64,000 nucleotides of DNA, from assembly GCF_016892705.1 (NCBI RefSeq), contig NZ_JAFEMB010000008.1:105865-169864 (forward strand). Reading direction: 5' to 3'. The position numbers and the translations under genes were made by a program. Of the stretch, positions 7,934-17,590 are shown piece after piece (the first letter of the stretch is position 1; every line of letters starts with the position of its first letter). The stretch is from Microvirga pudoricolor. GTDB lineage: Bacteria > Pseudomonadota > Alphaproteobacteria > Rhizobiales > Beijerinckiaceae. The notes beneath the pieces were generated by a model. That model was not told the origin of the DNA and made no database searches. It worked only from the letters and a program-made list of their open reading frames with translations.

Positions 7934-8881
7934 TCAGGAGGACGCGCGGTTGAGGGCCTCGACGTCTTCGCCGTCTAGCTTGAGCTGCGTTGATGCGATC
8001 AGGTCCCGGGTCTGCTCCACCGACGTCGCGCTGGCGATCGGGGCCGTCAGGCCCGGCCGGGCCATGAGCCAGGCGAGGGCGACCTGGGCTGGGTTCGCTC
8101 CATGCTTCCGCGAGACCGCATCCAACGCTGCCAGGATCCGACGCCCCCGGTCGTTCAGGTACTTTTCCATCCGTCCGCCGCGCTGGCTCTTGCCGAAATC
8201 CGCTTCCGAACGGTATTTGCCTGTGAGAAAGCCACTCGCGAGGCCGTAATAGGGAATGACCCCGATCTCGTTTTCCCGGCAATAGCCCTCGAGGTCCGCT
8301 TCGTATTCGGACCTGTCATACAGATTGTAGAGAGGTTGGAGGCTCTCGTAACGCGGCAATCCTTCCTTCGCGCTGATCTGCTGCGCTGAGGCGAGCCGCT
8401 CCCGCGTGAAGTTCGACGCCCCGATGGCCCGCACCTTCCCGTCGCGGATCAGGTCCGCGTAGGCCGAGAGCGTCTCCTCCTGCGGCGTGTCCGGGTCGTC
8501 CCAATGCGACTGGTAGAGGTCGATCCGGTCGGTTTGGAGACGCTTCAGGGACTCCTCAACGGCGGAGCGGATATACGCCTTCGACAGCCCCTTGCGGCCC
8601 GGTCCCATCTCGGACGCTACCTTGGTGGCCAGGATGACCTTATCGCGATTGCCGCGCTCCTTCATCCACTTCCCGATAATGGTCTCCGACTCGCCGCCCT
8701 TATGGCCCGGCACCCAGCTCGAATACACGTCGGCCGTGTCGATGAACGTGAGGCCTGCCTCGGCGAACGCGTCCAGTACCTTGAAGGACGTAGTCTCGTC
8801 GGCCGTCCAGCCGAAAACGTTGCTGCCGATGCAAAGCGTCGGTACCGTGAGGCCGGAGCGGCCGAGTTGACGGTGTTCCAT
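7934..8881 (-). CDS. Aldo/keto reductase
   Basis: 315 residues from ATG 8881, which has AAGGAG about seven bases upstream. The TIM-barrel family signatures are present: [10 protein letters not shown] with the catalytic Asp and Tyr, [10 protein letters not shown] with the catalytic Lys, YQSHWDDPD with the active-site His, and the C-terminal [14 protein letters not shown] loop. It belongs to the YajO/Tas-like oxidoreductases, which reduce aldehydes or ketones with NADPH; the substrate cannot be told. It is divergent from the luciferase-like gene, with a shared intergenic region of about 120 bases. Confidence 0.88.
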   Translation of the reverse strand: MEHRQLGRSGLTVPTLCIGSNVFGWTADETTSFKVLDAFAEAGLTFIDTADVYSSWVPGHKGGESETIIGKWMKERGNRDKVILATKVASEMGPGRKGLSKAYIRSAVEESLKRLQTDRIDLYQSHWDDPDTPQEETLSAYADLIRDGKVRAIGASNFTRERLASAQQISAKEGLPRYESLQPLYNLYDRSEYEADLEGYCRENEIGVIPYYGLASGFLTGKYRSEADFGKSQRGGRMEKYLNDRGRRILAALDAVSRKHGANPAQVALAWLMARPGLTAPIASATSVEQTRDLIASTQLKLDGEDVEALNRASS

Positions 8882-9003
8882 ATCGCACTCCTTGTGACGG
8901 AGACGATCTGTGGCAGGGCAGCCATTCCGCAAGGCCATGCCTGAGCAGGGCAGGGATGCCTATATGCGGGGGATCGGCCCGTGCGGCCCCATCGGAAACC
9001 ATC

Positions 9004-10002
9004 ATGCTGCCTCTGTCCGTTCTCGACCTTTCCTTCGTGGCTGCCGGCTCGACGCCCGCCGATGCCCTGCGCAACACCCTCGATCTGGCCTCACACGTGG
9101 ATGGGCTTGGCTACACACGGTTCTGGGTGGCCGAGCACCATAACCTGCCCTCCGTGGCGAGCGGAGCGCCAGAGATCATGATCGGCCAGATCGCGGCCGT
9201 GACGGAACGCATCCGCGTCGGATCGGGAGGCGTGATGCTGCCGAACCATGCCCCTCTCATGGTCGCCGAGCGCTTCAAGCTACTCGAGGCCTTGTATCCC
9301 GGGCGCATCGACCTCGGCCTCGGACGCGCTCCCGGCACGGATCCGGTCACCTCTTATGCCTTGCGCCGCCTGCAGGAGGAGCGCGGGCGGGACGATTTCT
9401 GGGAGCGCCTGCAGGAACTCATGCTCCTCGAGACACGCTCCTTCCCGGACGGCCATCCGTTCCGGAAGATCGAGGTCATGCCGTCCGGAGTGCCCTTGCC
9501 GCCGATCTGGCTGCTGGGGTCGAGCGATTACAGCGCGCATCTGTCGGCGAGGCTCGGCCTGGGATTCGCCTTCGCGCATCATTTCGCGAACCATGACGCT
9601 GAAGACAGCATGATGAGCTACCGCCGTGGGTTTCAACCCTCCCAGTGGCGCGAGACACCGCATGCCATCCTGGCCACGGCCGTGATCTGCGCCGAGACCG
9701 ACGAAGAGGCTGAGCGCCTCGCTTCCAGCGCGGACTACAATTTCGTTCTGCGGATGCGGGGCGAGTTCGGCCCCATTCCGAGGCCGGATGACGCGCTGGC
9801 TTATCCCTACAGCGATTCGGAGCGCGCCCTCGTCCGCCGGAACCGGGAGCGTCTCTTCGTCGGCAGTCCCGATACGGTGCGCGAATTGCTGCGTCCGCTG
9901 ATCGAGGCGACTGAGCCCGACGAGCTCATGATCACGGCTGCGGTGCACGACCACGCCGCACGCAAGCGCTCCTATGAACTGCTGGTTGGCCTGTTCGACT
10001 GA
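9004..10002 (+). CDS. LLM-class flavin-dependent oxidoreductase
   Basis: 332 residues of the bacterial luciferase-like TIM-barrel family. The N-terminal LSVLDLSFV, then [11 protein letters not shown] with the family His pair, [27 protein letters not shown] and [24 protein letters not shown] are typical of the MsnO8/YhbW-like subgroup that uses reduced FMN. The start at 9004 is chosen over 8956 because [10 protein letters not shown] matches the family N-terminus. Its last 31 bases overlap the end of the convergent YihY gene. Substrate unknown. Confidence 0.87.
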   Translation: MLPLSVLDLSFVAAGSTPADALRNTLDLASHVDGLGYTRFWVAEHHNLPSVASGAPEIMIGQIAAVTERIRVGSGGVMLPNHAPLMVAERFKLLEALYPGRIDLGLGRAPGTDPVTSYALRRLQEERGRDDFWERLQELMLLETRSFPDGHPFRKIEVMPSGVPLPPIWLLGSSDYSAHLSARLGLGFAFAHHFANHDAEDSMMSYRRGFQPSQWRETPHAILATAVICAETDEEAERLASSADYNFVLRMRGEFGPIPRPDDALAYPYSDSERALVRRNRERLFVGSPDTVRELLRPLIEATEPDELMITAAVHDHAARKRSYELLVGLFD

Positions 10003-10907
10003 AGCGCGAGGGCTGGCGCCGCCCGCTCGACCGGATTGGCCTCGTCGGAGGGGTGGTGAGCCTTGTCGCGGCGGCTGCCCCGGTTTTCCGCGTAGGCCTT
10101 GGTGAACTCGGCTCCGAAGAGCAGGATGAGAGCCGAGTAGTAGATCCAGAGCAGGATCGTGATGATGGACGCGGCGGCTCCGTAGGCGGATGCGACGCCG
10201 CTCCGCCCCAGGTAGTACCCGATCAGGAACTTGCCGATGGTGAACAACAGGGCCGTCACCACGGCCCCGGCGGCGACGTCATGCCATGTCAGGCGCACGG
10301 CTGGCAGGACCTTGAAGATCATGGCGAAGAGCAGGGTGGAGACGGCGAAGGCCACGAGGCTGTTGAGAACCCACAGCACCGTCTTCGCGCCGGAAAAGCC
10401 CGCTTCGAGATAGGCGCCGAGCGCAGACAGGCCCGTATCGATGATGAGCGAGGCCATCAGCAGGAACCCGATGCCCAGCACGAAGGCCAGGCTGAGGAGC
10501 CGGGTCCGGATGAAGGCCATGATGCCGTAAGCCTCGGGGGCCTTCACCTTCCAGATGATGTTGAGATCGTCCTGGAGTTCCACCACTGCGCCCGTGACCA
10601 GGAGAAGGAAGGTTGTCAGTCCGATGGCGGTGCCGACGATGCCCGAGCCCACATTGCTGGCGCTGACGATCAGCGCTTCGATCGCGGCAGCGGACGATCC
10701 GCCGATCAATCCGCCCAACTCCGTCACGATGGCGCCCTGTGCGGCCTCGCGCCCGAAGGCGAGGGCGGCCACCGCGATGGCGGCCAGGAGCATCGGCGCA
10801 AGCGAGAACACGGTGAAGAATGCGATGGACGCCCCAAGGCTCATGGCCCGGTCGTTCCACCAACCGATGAAAGCCGTCTTCAGCAGTTGCACCATATCCG
10901 ACGCCAT
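9972..10907 (-). CDS. YihY/BrkB-family inner membrane protein
   Basis: About 311 residues with six hydrophobic segments. The family hallmark is visible: [19 protein letters not shown] in the first membrane helix, a second conserved block [12 protein letters not shown], and [36 protein letters not shown] (long conserved C-terminal pair of helices, described here by its ends). Members were once called RNase BN by error; their function is unknown. The start is uncertain: ATG 10907 is used, with in-frame alternatives at 10985 and 10895. It overlaps the LLM gene tail-to-tail by 31 bases. Confidence 0.82.
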   Translation of the reverse strand: MASDMVQLLKTAFIGWWNDRAMSLGASIAFFTVFSLAPMLLAAIAVAALAFGREAAQGAIVTELGGLIGGSSAAAIEALIVSASNVGSGIVGTAIGLTTFLLLVTGAVVELQDDLNIIWKVKAPEAYGIMAFIRTRLLSLAFVLGIGFLLMASLIIDTGLSALGAYLEAGFSGAKTVLWVLNSLVAFAVSTLLFAMIFKVLPAVRLTWHDVAAGAVVTALLFTIGKFLIGYYLGRSGVASAYGAAASIITILLWIYYSALILLFGAEFTKAYAENRGSRRDKAHHPSDEANPVERAAPALALQSNRPTSSS

Positions 10908-11047
10908 GCCCGGCCCATGTCTCCCGTCCAACCGAGAACCGGCAGCCGTTCCCAATGGTTCCGCTTGGGCGTCAGGCTTAGGCATAAGGTTTGGGCTTGA
11001 GGGCGGGGGCACGCGCCATAATTATCGGGGGAGACAGGGGAGGCGGC

Positions 11048-11806
11048 ATGAGGTTGGGCCTCGGACGGATCGGCGCTGGAGCGCTCTTGCTCATGGTCGC
11101 CGCTGGGCCAGTTTTTGCCCAGCCGGCGTCGCCACCGCTGCCCCCGCCGCGCCCGGATCGCCCCGCCGTGAAGCCGGCTGAGCCAACCGGAGACGCCGTA
11201 AAGGATTCCGGCAAGCGCGCGGATGACGCGAAACCCACGGACGCCGCACCGCCCGACAAGGAGCAACTCGCCGAGGATGCCGCCTGCCGGGACAGGCTGA
11301 CGGCCCTCGGCATCAAATTCGAGACCCGGCCGCCCGTTCGTGACGAGGCCTGCAGCGTGCGAAACCCCGTCATGGTGTCCCAATTGCCGGGGGGCATCGC
11401 TCTGTCGCCTGCCTCCCTGATGACCTGTCCGCTCGCGGAGGCGCTCGCACGCTGGACCGGCGATTCCGTGAAGGCGCAGGCTGACAAGGCCTTCCAGACC
11501 TCCGTCACGAAACTGGCGATCGGCACCTCCTATCAGTGCCGGAACCAGACCTCGGGAAGCAAGCTCAGCGAGCATGCCTTCGGCAACGGCGTCGACATCA
11601 TGGGATTTGAGTTCGCCAAGCGCAAAGCGCTCACGGTGGACTTCCAGAAGATCGACTCGCCCGAGGCGGCCTTTCAGGAAAGCGTCCGTTCGGAGGCCTG
11701 CAAGGTGTTCACCACCGTGCTCGGACCCGGATCCGATGAGGCGCACGGGAACCACCTCCACCTCGACCTGCGGGAGCGGAAGGGCGATTACCGGATTTGC
11801 CAGTAG
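11048..11806 (+). CDS. Extensin-like family protein
   Basis: 252 residues. An N-terminal signal peptide (ending VFAQP) is followed by a proline-rich stretch (PASPPLPPPRPDRPAV), a charged linker and the C-terminal extensin-like domain common in alphaproteobacteria. Conserved parts include ACRDRLTALGI, the Cys-flanked CSVRNPV, MTCPLAEALARW, SYQCRNQ, SEHAFGNGVDI and HGNHLHLDL. The SEHAFGNGVDI and HGNHLH blocks resemble the metal sites of D-Ala-D-Ala/M15-type peptidases, so a role on peptidoglycan is likely. It lies just before an L,D-transpeptidase gene in the same direction. Confidence 0.82.
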   Translation: MRLGLGRIGAGALLLMVAAGPVFAQPASPPLPPPRPDRPAVKPAEPTGDAVKDSGKRADDAKPTDAAPPDKEQLAEDAACRDRLTALGIKFETRPPVRDEACSVRNPVMVSQLPGGIALSPASLMTCPLAEALARWTGDSVKAQADKAFQTSVTKLAIGTSYQCRNQTSGSKLSEHAFGNGVDIMGFEFAKRKALTVDFQKIDSPEAAFQESVRSEACKVFTTVLGPGSDEAHGNHLHLDLRERKGDYRICQ

Positions 11807-11865
11807 GGCGAGGGAACACGGCGGCGGCCTCGCTTCTTTATGTCGGCGCAAGGATGGAGTGTCGG

Positions 11866-12855
11866 ATGAAGCGTATGGTTTGGATTGCGGCTTTCGCCAT
11901 GGGGATCGGTTCGGCTTGGGCGGCGGGTTCCGAAGGGCTGGCGCCCGACACCATCAATCAAGCCACCTTCTCGACCAAACCGAACGCCGGAAAAGGAAAG
12001 ATCGATCCGGTCATCCTCAAGGCCCAGGTCCTGCTCGACAGGGCCCGCTTCTCGCCCGGCGTCGTGGACGGACATGACGGAGATAATCTGCGGAACGCGC
12101 TCCGGTCCTTCGGCGAGGCCCGCGACGCCCGCAACGACGGAAAAATCGACGAAGCCGTCTGGTCCAAGCTGAACGAGACCTCGTCCGATCCCGTCGTGAC
12201 CGAATACACCATCACCGACGAGGACCTGAAAGGTCCATTCGTCGAAAAGATTCCGGATGGCCTCGAGGAGCAGGCCGGTCTCGAGCGCCTCTCCTACACG
12301 TCTCCGGCCGAGATGCTGGCCGAGCGCTTTCACATGGACCAGGACCTGCTGAAAGCACTCAATCCCGGCAAGGCTTTCGACAAGGCGGGCACGGCTATCG
12401 TGGTGGCCAACGTATTGGCAAGCCGCGCCGAACATGACGGGAAAGTCGCGAAAATTGAAGTCGACAAAGGCCGTCACCTCTTGCGCGCCCTGGGCGAGGA
12501 CGGCTCGCTGATCGCGGTCTATCCCGCGTCCATCGGCAGCGAAGAGAAACCTGCTCCAAGCGGGTCTCACAAGGTGCAGGGCATCGCCCGCAACCCGACA
12601 TACACCTACAATCCGGATTACAAATTCAAGGGCGTGAAGGCCAAGGAGAAATTCGTGGTCAAGCCTGGCCCCAACAATCCCGTCGGCTCCACCTGGATCG
12701 ATCTCTCCATCGACTCCTTCGGCATCCACGGTACCCCCGACCCCGACAAGGTGGGCAAGGCCTATTCGCAAGGCTGCGTGCGCCTGACGAACTGGGACGT
12801 CGAGGCGCTTGCCAAGATGGTCAAGAAGGGAACGACCGTGACATTCCTCGACTGA
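11866..12855 (+). CDS. L,D-transpeptidase (YkuD) with peptidoglycan-binding domain
   Basis: 329 residues exported by a signal peptide (1-19, ending SAWAA). A peptidoglycan-binding-1-like domain spans about 45-102, a LysM-like segment about 142-185, and the YkuD catalytic domain about 195-329. The catalytic site is HGTPDPDK (H288) followed by YSQGCVRLTN with S301, C304 and R306. It would form 3-3 crosslinks in peptidoglycan or attach proteins to it. ATG 11866 is chosen for the signal peptide; ATG 11854 is in frame upstream. It is adjacent to the extensin-like gene, 59 bases apart, which suggests joint cell-wall function. Confidence 0.9.
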   Translation: MKRMVWIAAFAMGIGSAWAAGSEGLAPDTINQATFSTKPNAGKGKIDPVILKAQVLLDRARFSPGVVDGHDGDNLRNALRSFGEARDARNDGKIDEAVWSKLNETSSDPVVTEYTITDEDLKGPFVEKIPDGLEEQAGLERLSYTSPAEMLAERFHMDQDLLKALNPGKAFDKAGTAIVVANVLASRAEHDGKVAKIEVDKGRHLLRALGEDGSLIAVYPASIGSEEKPAPSGSHKVQGIARNPTYTYNPDYKFKGVKAKEKFVVKPGPNNPVGSTWIDLSIDSFGIHGTPDPDKVGKAYSQGCVRLTNWDVEALAKMVKKGTTVTFLD

Positions 12856-12962
12856 CGGCCTCCCGCGTTCCTCACCTGGCCGGCAGGGATCATGCGTCGC
12901 CCTAACCGGGACGGTCCTGGCGATATGTTGCCTTCAGGGCTCCAGGACGCCATAGTTCCGGG

Positions 12963-13319
12963 ATGACGAAGCCCCTCGACCATGACGCCTATATCGCTGC
13001 CGCACCAGAGCATCTAAGGGTCATGCTGGTCCAAGTTCGAGACCAGCTCGCGCGGACGCTGCCGGATGCGGAGGCAGTCATCAAGTACGATATGCCCGGA
13101 TTTCAGATCGACGGCATGATCATCGCGGGTTACGCGGCCTTCAGCAAGCAATGCGGGCTGTATGTCGACCCCGCTGCGATTGCCGCCCATGCCGACGAGA
13201 TCGCAGCATCCAAACTCAAGGCGAGCAAGACCGGGATTACGTTCTCGGCTAGTCGGCCCATCACGGGTGACCTCGTCGAAAAGCTCGCTATCGGCTCGCG
13301 GCGGCAAAAGGGCTTCTAG
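12963..13319 (+). CDS. DUF1801 (YdhG-like) protein
   Basis: 118 residues. LRVMLVQVRDQLARTLPDAEAVIKYDMPGF followed by AGYAAFSKQCGLYV matches the small DUF1801 fold, related to frataxin-like proteins and annotated in some Bacillus members as an iron chaperone. The C-terminal SKTGITFSASRPI also fits. No partner genes are adjacent, and the cellular role is unknown. Confidence 0.75.
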   Translation: MTKPLDHDAYIAAAPEHLRVMLVQVRDQLARTLPDAEAVIKYDMPGFQIDGMIIAGYAAFSKQCGLYVDPAAIAAHADEIAASKLKASKTGITFSASRPITGDLVEKLAIGSRRQKGF

Positions 13320-13549
13320 CGTCGGCCATGCTCTGGTCTCCCGCTCGGTCCGATCCGGAGGCGGGGCCATGTCGACTTGAGACGATCATGCGGCTCAAGC
13401 AATTCGTTCTCCAGAAACGCGGTGAAATCCGCGACGATCCAAGCCTGAAATTGCTGCGGATGCGTCAAGCATTCGCAAGCAGTTGCGGCGGCTGCGAAGC
13501 AATAGAATTCAGTAGACGCAAGTCGAATACCTTCTTGCAGTCGAACGTC

Positions 13550-13593
13550 TTGACACGCGACGGTTGCGGCGGCCTAATTTGGTCAATTGGCCA
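13550..13593 (+). promoter_or_regulatory. Promoter and GntR-type operator of the TRAP operon
   Basis: TTGACA (13550-13555) is followed after 17 bases by CCTAAT (13573-13578). Immediately downstream lies TGGTCAATTGGCCA (13580-13593), a 14-bp palindrome with a single G-T type mismatch. The position over the start of transcription suits repression by the FadR-type regulator encoded 70 bases further on, and the TGG/CCA ends resemble sites of that subfamily. In the whole gap 13320-13662 this is the only structure I see. Confidence 0.6.
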
Positions 13594-13662
13594 GACCACT
13601 TTCAAGTTGGGGCCCCGCCGCAACGACGGCGCCAGGGATGGGAACGTTTGCAGGAGAGGCCC

Positions 13663-14463
13663 TTGCCGCTCAAGGCCGTCGAACCGCGTCGACTCTACCG
13701 CCAGATCGCCGATCAGCTCCGCGAACTGATCGAGAACGGTGAGTTTCCCGTGGGCGGACGTCTGCCGTCGGAGCGCGAACTCGCGGACAGCCTCGGCGTG
13801 TCGCGCCCCAGCGTTCGCGAGGCGCTTATCGCCCTCGAGGTCGAGGGTTTGGTGCGGATCGTCGTCGGGTCGGGGATCTACGTTCTGGAGACATCGGCGC
13901 GGCGGATCCCCTGGCGCAAATCCGTCGAGCCCCCGGAGGGTCCGTTCGAGGTCCTTCATGCCAGGGAGATCGTGGAATCCTCCGTGGCCGGAGAGGCCGC
14001 CAGACTTGCCAAATCCTTCCACGTGCGGGTTCTCGACGACATTCTCGACCGCATGGGACGCAACGGCGCGGACAGCCGATGGATCGAACTTGACCGCGAG
14101 TTTCACGTCGCCATCGCGGCATCCATCGAGAACGGCGTGCTGGCCCGCTTCGTGGGACAGTTGTTCGACCAGCGGATCAACCCGTATTTTCAGCAGCTCG
14201 CCAGTTATTTCGAGAATGCCAATACGTGGCGGCAAGCGCTCGATGAGCACAGGGCCATCCGCGACGCGATCGCGAGCGGCGACGCCGGGGCGGCTCAAGC
14301 GGCCATGCGTCGCCACCTGAAGCTCTCGGCCGAGCGCTTCACGCGAGGCTTCGGGGAGGCTCCGTCCTCCCCGCCAGGAACGGGCCCGGCGCCCGGCCAC
14401 AGCAGGCAGGCGGAGGATCCGCAGACCCTGCCAACCAAAACCACCAGGAGGAAGCAAAGATGA
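13663..14463 (+). CDS. GntR/FadR-family transcriptional regulator
   Basis: 266 residues. The N-terminal winged helix (about 8-75) shows LYRQIADQLRELIENGEFPVG and the recognition part PSERELADSLGVSRPSVREAL. The C-terminal FCD all-helical domain carries the metal-binding pattern HAREIVE, LDREFHVAI and HRAIRDAI. A TTG start at 13663 is chosen because AGGAGAGG lies just upstream; the frame is open to 13564 but that part would cover the operator. The stop overlaps the TRAP binding-protein start (ATGA). It is likely the local, self-regulating, sugar-acid-responsive repressor of this operon. Confidence 0.87.
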   Translation: MPLKAVEPRRLYRQIADQLRELIENGEFPVGGRLPSERELADSLGVSRPSVREALIALEVEGLVRIVVGSGIYVLETSARRIPWRKSVEPPEGPFEVLHAREIVESSVAGEAARLAKSFHVRVLDDILDRMGRNGADSRWIELDREFHVAIAASIENGVLARFVGQLFDQRINPYFQQLASYFENANTWRQALDEHRAIRDAIASGDAGAAQAAMRRHLKLSAERFTRGFGEAPSSPPGTGPAPGHSRQAEDPQTLPTKTTRRKQR

Positions 14464-15449
14464 CGATGAAATGGTCCGCAATCCTTGCCGCCGCAATCGG
14501 CCTCGCGGTCACGGCCGGTGCCGCCGATGCCCAGACGAAGCTCAAATGGGCCCATGTCTATGAAACCTCGGAGCCGTTCCACACCCAGTCCGTCTGGGCC
14601 GCCGGCGAGATCGCCAAACGCACCAACGGGCGCTACTCCATCGACGTATATCCGGCCTCCCAGCTCGGCAAGGAAACCGATATCAACCAGGGCCTGTCGC
14701 TTGGCTCTGTCGACATGATCATCTCGGGATCGAGCTTCGCGGCTCGCGCTTATCCGCCCATCGGGGTGACCTACTACCCTTACGTCTTCCGCGACTCGAA
14801 CCACCTCCTGGCCTACACCAAGAGCGACGTGTTCAAGGAGCTTGCCAAGGGTTACACCGACAAGACGGGCCACCAGATCCTTTCCGTGACCTATTACGGC
14901 GCGCGCCACACCTCGTCGAACAAGCCCATCAAGGGCTGTGCCGATCTGAAGGGCCTGAAGATCCGTGTGCCTGACGTTCCGGCCTATCTGGCCATGCCGC
15001 GGGCCTGCGGGGCGAACACCTCGCCCATCGCCTTCGCGGAAGTGTACCTGGCGCTCCAGAACGGCACCGTGGAAGCGCAGGAGAACCCTCTCACCACCAT
15101 CGAGGCGAAGAAGTTCTACGAGGTGCAGAAGAACATCGCGCTCACCGGGCACATCGTCGATCACCTGAACACGGTCGTGTCCTCACAGTTGTGGAAGAAG
15201 CTGTCCGACGAGGACAAGAAGATCTTCACCGAGGTCGCCCAGGAAGCCGCGACGCGGGCCACCAAGGAGATCCAAGCCAAGGAGAAGGAGCTCGTCGGCT
15301 TCTTCAAGGAGAAGGGCCTGAACGTGAGCGAGGTCGACAAGGAGGACTTCAAGCAGACCGTTCTGAAGAATGTGAGCTTCGAGTCCTTCGGCTATCGCAA
15401 GTCCGACTACGACGCCATCCAGGCGATCAAAAGCGATCCGGCAAGCTGA
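14460..15449 (+). CDS. TRAP transporter solute-binding protein (DctP family)
   Basis: 329 residues with a signal peptide (1-25, ending ADAQT). LKWAHVYETSEPFHTQSVWAA and the later DLKGLKIRVPD block with the conserved Arg that grips the substrate carboxylate are typical DctP/SiaP features, as are NPLTTIEAKKFYEVQKN and the helical C-terminus. It captures an organic acid in the periplasm for the DctQM membrane pair behind it. Together with the FadR-type regulator and idonate-dehydrogenase-like gene, a sugar acid is the likely ligand. Translationally coupled to the regulator through ATGA, and followed by a hairpin. Confidence 0.92.
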   Translation: MTMKWSAILAAAIGLAVTAGAADAQTKLKWAHVYETSEPFHTQSVWAAGEIAKRTNGRYSIDVYPASQLGKETDINQGLSLGSVDMIISGSSFAARAYPPIGVTYYPYVFRDSNHLLAYTKSDVFKELAKGYTDKTGHQILSVTYYGARHTSSNKPIKGCADLKGLKIRVPDVPAYLAMPRACGANTSPIAFAEVYLALQNGTVEAQENPLTTIEAKKFYEVQKNIALTGHIVDHLNTVVSSQLWKKLSDEDKKIFTEVAQEAATRATKEIQAKEKELVGFFKEKGLNVSEVDKEDFKQTVLKNVSFESFGYRKSDYDAIQAIKSDPAS

Positions 15450-15503
15450 TCGCTTCCGTGTTCGGCGGGGCGCGGCCGCCCCGCCACCATCTTCTCCCAC
15501 CTT

Positions 15504-15530
15504 CCGGAGGCCCATCGCCTCCGGCTTTTC
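15504..15530 (+). terminator. Intra-operon hairpin with U-tract between dctP and dctQ
   Basis: CCGGAGGC-CCATC-GCCTCCGG forms a perfect 8-bp GC stem followed by CTTTTC. It sits between the binding-protein and permease genes, so it probably ends or protects part of the transcripts and lowers permease output relative to binding protein. Confidence 0.75.
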
Positions 15531-15549
15531 CCAAGGGGGAGGGCGTAGC

Positions 15550-16146
15550 ATGAGCCAACCGGGAGGGGGCAAGATGAAGCCGGAAGTTCATACGGAAGTG
15601 ACCGCCGAGGAGCTGGCGCAGGTTTTCGATGAGCCGGCGCCCGATGCCGATCTCAGCCTGTACGGGGTCGAAGACTGGGCCACGCTCGCGATCTTCTGGC
15701 TGATGGCGCTCGCGGTCTTCCTGCAGTTCTTCACACGCTACGTGCTTAACGACTCCCTCGCCTGGACGGAGGAGATCGCCACCTATTGCCTCGTGGCAGT
15801 GGTGTTCCTCGGCTCTTCCATGTGCGTGCGCCTCGACCGGCACATCCACGTGGACCTGATCTTCCGCTACCTGCCCCATGGAATCGCAAGAGGGCTGTCG
15901 ACCGCTATCGACATCGTCCGCACCGTCTTTTTCGCCTATGCGGCCTGGCTTGTCTGGCGGTTCATGGAGATCGTCGGCGACGAGACCATGACGACGATCA
16001 TGATGCCGAAGAACTGGGTCTATGCCTGCGTCTTCTTGGGCTTCATCCTGATGTTCGTCCGCTCCGTCCAGGTGGGCATCCAGAACTGGCGGCGGGGCTA
16101 CTCCATCCTGGAGCGGCCGGAGGCCTTCGACTCCGTGACCGTCTGA
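15550..16146 (+). CDS. TRAP transporter small permease (DctQ)
   Basis: 198 residues with four membrane helices after a 40-residue acidic cytoplasmic N-terminus. The family block WTEEIATYCLVAVVFLGSS followed by RLDRHIHVDL is clear. DctQ pairs with the large permease DctM to make the Na+-driven importer. ATG 15550 is used (GGGAGG upstream); ATG 15574 behind GGGAGGGGG is an equally good alternative giving a shorter tail. It lies between dctP and dctM. Confidence 0.88.
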   Translation: MSQPGGGKMKPEVHTEVTAEELAQVFDEPAPDADLSLYGVEDWATLAIFWLMALAVFLQFFTRYVLNDSLAWTEEIATYCLVAVVFLGSSMCVRLDRHIHVDLIFRYLPHGIARGLSTAIDIVRTVFFAYAAWLVWRFMEIVGDETMTTIMMPKNWVYACVFLGFILMFVRSVQVGIQNWRRGYSILERPEAFDSVTV

Positions 16147-16183
16147 CCGCCGCACACCACCACGATAGCCTTGGGCAAGCCTC

Positions 16184-17590
16184 ATGCTGATTCTGATCGG
16201 TTCCTTCCTTCTCCTCCTGATCCTGGGCCTTCCCGTGGCCCTTTCGATGGCGGTGTCGTCGCTGCTCTACATCGTCGTGTCCGGCACGGCCCCGGACGTG
16301 ATCCTAGCCCAGCGCATGATCGCGGGTGTCGAGAGCTTTCCGCTGCTGGCCGTGCCGTTCTTCATCTTGGCCGGCAACCTCATGAACATCGCGGGCGTGA
16401 CGGGACGCATCTACAGCTTCGCGGTCGCTCTGGTAGGCTGGATGAAGGGCGGCCTGGGGCAGGTGAACATCATCGGGTCGGTGATCTTTTCCGGCATGTC
16501 CGGAACCGCCATCGCCGATGCGGCGGGCCTCGGCACCATCGAGATCAAGGCCATGAAGGACCATGGCTACTCGACGGAATTCGCCGTAGGCGTGACGGCG
16601 GCCTCGGCGACCCTGGGCCCAATCATCCCGCCCTCCTTGCCGTTCGTGATCTACGGCATGATGGCCAACGTCTCTATCGGGGCGCTCTTCCTCGGCGGCC
16701 TGATTCCGGGCATCCTCATGACGCTCCTGATGATGGCCACCGTGGCGTTCTTCGCTCATCGCAACGGCTGGGGCAGCGACAGCCCATTCTCCTGGAGCCA
16801 GCTCGGCAGCGCCACCCTTGAGGTCGCGATCGTCCTCATGTTCCCGGTCGCGATCTGGCTGATGACTCTGGCAGGCCTCTCCACCAACGTTTCCATCGGC
16901 ATCGCGCTCGTCGTGCTGCTGGCACTGGACTGGTATTTCGACTTCTCCGCCGTCATGGCTCTGATGGCGCCCGTAATCCTGATCGGCGGCATGACGCTCG
17001 GTCTCTTCACGCCGACCGAAGCGGCGGTGGCGGCGGTAATCTGGTCGCTCTTCCTCGGACTGGTGCGCTATCGCTCCATGACCATGAAGACCCTGGCGAA
17101 GGCGACCTTCGACACTATCGAGACCACGGCGTCAGTCCTGTTCATCGTGACCGCTGCCTCGATCTTCGCCTGGCTTCTCACAGTGAGCCAAGCTGCTCAG
17201 ATCCTGTCGGACGCCATCTTGAGCATCACCCAGAACAAGTGGGTGTTCCTGCTGCTGGCCAACCTGTTGATCCTGTTCGTGGGCTGCTTCATCGACACCA
17301 TCGCGGCCATCACCATCCTGGTGCCGATCCTCCTGCCGATTGTCCTGAAGCTCGGGATCGACCCGATCCATTTCGGCCTCATCATCACCCTCAACCTGAT
17401 GATCGGCCTGTTGCATCCGCCGCTTGGAATGGTCCTGTTCGTCCTGGCCCGGATCGCCAAACTGTCCGTGGAGCGCACCACAATGGCGATCCTGCCCTGG
17501 CTCGTGCCCCTGATGCTGGCGTTGATCGCCATCACGTACATTCCCGAGTTGACGCTTTGGCTTCCGCGCACCATGGGAGTGACCAAGTGA
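16184..17590 (+). CDS. TRAP transporter large permease (DctM)
   Basis: 468 residues, about 40 more than usual for DctM. Conserved blocks include VPFFILAGNLMN, FSGMSGTAIADAAGLG, TAASATLGPIIPPSLPFVIYG, GLFTPTEAAVAAVIW and IGLLHPPLGMVLFVLARI. The extra length lies at about residues 210-255, where two additional hydrophobic stretches (EVAIVLMFPVAIWLM and IALVVLLALDW) precede the usual APVILIGG helix. Its stop overlaps the next gene by one base (TGATG). Confidence 0.92.
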   Translation: MLILIGSFLLLLILGLPVALSMAVSSLLYIVVSGTAPDVILAQRMIAGVESFPLLAVPFFILAGNLMNIAGVTGRIYSFAVALVGWMKGGLGQVNIIGSVIFSGMSGTAIADAAGLGTIEIKAMKDHGYSTEFAVGVTAASATLGPIIPPSLPFVIYGMMANVSIGALFLGGLIPGILMTLLMMATVAFFAHRNGWGSDSPFSWSQLGSATLEVAIVLMFPVAIWLMTLAGLSTNVSIGIALVVLLALDWYFDFSAVMALMAPVILIGGMTLGLFTPTEAAVAAVIWSLFLGLVRYRSMTMKTLAKATFDTIETTASVLFIVTAASIFAWLLTVSQAAQILSDAILSITQNKWVFLLLANLLILFVGCFIDTIAAITILVPILLPIVLKLGIDPIHFGLIITLNLMIGLLHPPLGMVLFVLARIAKLSVERTTMAILPWLVPLMLALIAITYIPELTLWLPRTMGVTK

